Positions 12,952 to 14,157 of a DNA stretch of 14,157 nt are shown here, piece after piece. The stretch is taken from the NCBI GenBank assembly GCA_913045415.1, contig CAJWPW010000008.1:1-14157 (forward strand), in the 5' to 3' direction. A program made the translations under genes and the position numbers. The notes beneath the pieces were generated by a model. It saw only the letters and a list, made by a program, of their open reading frames with translations, made no database searches and was not told the DNA's origin. Source of the stretch: an uncultured Fidelibacterota bacterium (lineage in GTDB: Bacteria > Marinisomatota > Marinisomatia > Marinisomatales > UBA1611). How positions within the stretch are numbered: the stretch's first letter is position 1; the number at the start of each line of letters is the position of its first letter.

Positions 12952-14157
12952 TTATTCTTTAGGATCACTATCATCACCGGAATCGATATCATCCGATGGA
13001 CTTTCATCAGTATTACTATCATCAGATGTATTTTCATCTTCAGCGTTATCATCTTCTAAACCGCCTTCAGAATCATCACTTCCAACTTCGTTGTCATCGT
13101 CATCGAAATTATATTCATCATCCATATCTTCTTCTAATTCATCTTCATCTTTTCTTTGAAGGAGATCATCATCATCTGATTTTTTCTTAAAAATAATAAA
13201 CATCAATGTTTCACCAACGGAAATGATTGATAATCCATAGGATAAAATTGAGAGTCCAACTAGAAAAATAGAGATAGCAAGAAGAACGCCTGCCACCGTT
13301 TCCGAGCCGGAAAGAGGGCCGCTGGTTGCAGGAACGCTGCAGGTTAAAAAGGAAAGACAACCTAGATAACAATTGTTAAGGCATGTTGTCAACCATCCAG
13401 AACATCCTGCAAAAAAGGAGCAGAGCCAGCCAGGGTAAACCAAAGATGTGGCATAGTTCACCATACCAGAAAGTTTTTCGCCCATAAACCAATTACATCC
13501 AAAAACGTAATTAATGAGGTTGAATCCTGCGTTCCAGACCCAGCTAAATAAATAAACACTGATTAGTAATAAGGGGATAAGGACAATGTGATAAGCAATA
13601 ACTCGCCAGGGTTGAGACCAGGTAATTGAATAGGATTGAAAAACCGTACCCATGGTATCTTCTTCATAAGTGCCAACGATAGCTGGCGTGTAATGAAGTG
13701 AAACTAAAAGGACAAATGCAGTATAGATTGTAAATACTGATCCAAAGAAATAGAAGAGGTAGGGAAATGCAAATATAAATTCACCCAAGTAGGGGATTTT
13801 ACCCATGAAAGCAAATATGCCTGCAAAGACCATAAAAAATACTATGATCAAAACAATTGATATGGGAGCAAAAACTACTGGATGCCAGTGTTTACAAACA
13901 TATTTCCACGCATCACCTGCAGAAAAGAAATCATTTCCTTTCAATTGTTTTAACGTGACACGAGTCACCGCAGTGCATGCTAAATAAATGGCAAGAATCC
14001 AAGCTTCTACACCGATAAAATAAGTGATCCAGGCAACCCACCCTGCTTCATTGCCAAAAAGGCATGGGTAAAGCCCGTATTGGTTGATGGCATCAGAAAA
14101 AGATACGCCAGCCATGCCTAGGGAAAGGTAAGAAAAGACCCAATACAGGATAAATCC
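12952..14157 (-). CDS. Multi-pass membrane protein with Cys-rich loop and acidic C-terminal tail (5'-partial, unidentified)
   Basis: I do not recognise this family. The frame is open through the right edge: the first visible Met is at 14115, but 14 more codons (a hydrophobic run, GFILYWVFSYLSLG) continue upstream without a stop, so the true start is probably outside the window. Numbering from the 14115 Met, hydrophobic segments lie at about 24-50, 78-104, 110-145, 172-200 and 275-309, plus the one at the edge. Between the last two is a loop (about 201-272) with seven cysteines: 207, 232, 238, 245, 249, 253 and 259. After KKKS the tail (311-387) is low-complexity, with about 39 Asp/Glu in 77 residues, and contains no hydrophobic segment. 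The tail is probably cytosolic. A 91-nt gap separates it from DUF177, so it need not share that operon. Confidence 0.75.
   Translation of the reverse strand, partial: GFILYWVFSYLSLGMAGVSFSDAINQYGLYPCLFGNEAGWVAWITYFIGVEAWILAIYLACTAVTRVTLKQLKGNDFFSAGDAWKYVCKHWHPVVFAPISIVLIIVFFMVFAGIFAFMGKIPYLGEFIFAFPYLFYFFGSVFTIYTAFVLLVSLHYTPAIVGTYEEDTMGTVFQSYSITWSQPWRVIAYHIVLIPLLLISVYLFSWVWNAGFNLINYVFGCNWFMGEKLSGMVNYATSLVYPGWLCSFFAGCSGWLTTCLNNCYLGCLSFLTCSVPATSGPLSGSETVAGVLLAISIFLVGLSILSYGLSIISVGETLMFIIFKKKSDDDDLLQRKDEDELEEDMDDEYNFDDDDNEVGSDDSEGGLEDDNAEDENTSDDSNTDESPSDDIDSGDDSDPKE

Noticed and set aside
12978..13191. Trinucleotide-rich tract as a non-coding repeat or CRISPR-like array
   Set aside because: It is in frame with the membrane protein, lacks regular repeat-spacer structure, and is explained by Asp/Glu codons.
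1..14157. tRNA, rRNA, insertion sequence, integrase or prophage genes
   Set aside because: No cloverleaf-like segment, rRNA motif, transposase or integrase motif, or terminal inverted repeat was seen on either strand; the window is almost fully occupied by housekeeping genes.

Overview
This window reads as a stretch of core chromosome from an uncultured, AT-rich bacterium. The likely affiliation is the Fibrobacteres-Chlorobi-Bacteroidetes (FCB) assemblage or a relative such as Ca. Marinimicrobia. The clues are a bifunctional nuclease protein with a C-terminal UVR motif, a bifunctional phosphoglucose/phosphomannose isomerase, several A-rich starts without Shine-Dalgarno (SD) sequences, and a Bacteroidetes-like promoter box. 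The affiliation is inference and could be wrong at phylum level. I see no mobile element, CRISPR array, tRNA or rRNA.

Layout. Bases 1-238 are an AT-rich leader that may carry the last codons of an upstream gene. A plus-strand block (239-6299) follows: an ornithine cyclodeaminase/mu-crystallin-family protein translationally coupled to a fold-type-I aminotransferase; an 85-nt gap; then a packed run of phosphomannomutase/phosphoglucomutase, polyprenyl diphosphate synthase, phosphoglucose/phosphomannose isomerase and a bifunctional-nuclease (BFN/DUF151) protein. From the right edge a minus-strand block runs back toward it: a membrane protein with an acidic tail (5' end outside the window), a 91-nt gap with a dyad and a possible promoter, then DUF177 (YceD), rpmF, plsX, fabH, fabD, fabG, acpP, fabF and rnc. 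The two blocks converge and share one TTAA as both stop codons (6296-6299). A candidate intrinsic terminator for the plus block lies inside the rnc coding sequence.

Function. The minus block is the classical ribosome/fatty-acid cluster: L32 and YceD for 50S biogenesis, PlsX linking acyl-ACP to phospholipid synthesis, FabH/FabD/FabG/ACP/FabF for initiation and elongation, and RNase III. No dehydratase, enoyl reductase or acetyl-CoA carboxylase gene is present here, so these must be elsewhere. The plus block interconverts fructose-6-P, glucose-6-P and mannose-6-P and their 1-phosphates for glycan precursors, with a short-chain prenyl synthase between the two sugar enzymes. The cyclodeaminase/aminotransferase pair suggests a small amino-acid pathway, possibly making or breaking a cyclic imino acid.

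I found no clearly new system. The points most worth checking are the Cys-rich, acid-tailed membrane protein, the dyad overlapping a possible promoter ahead of the DUF177-fab operon, the convergent overlap with a terminator inside rnc, the Asp-to-Asn change in the RNase III active site, and the aminotransferase/cyclodeaminase pair.
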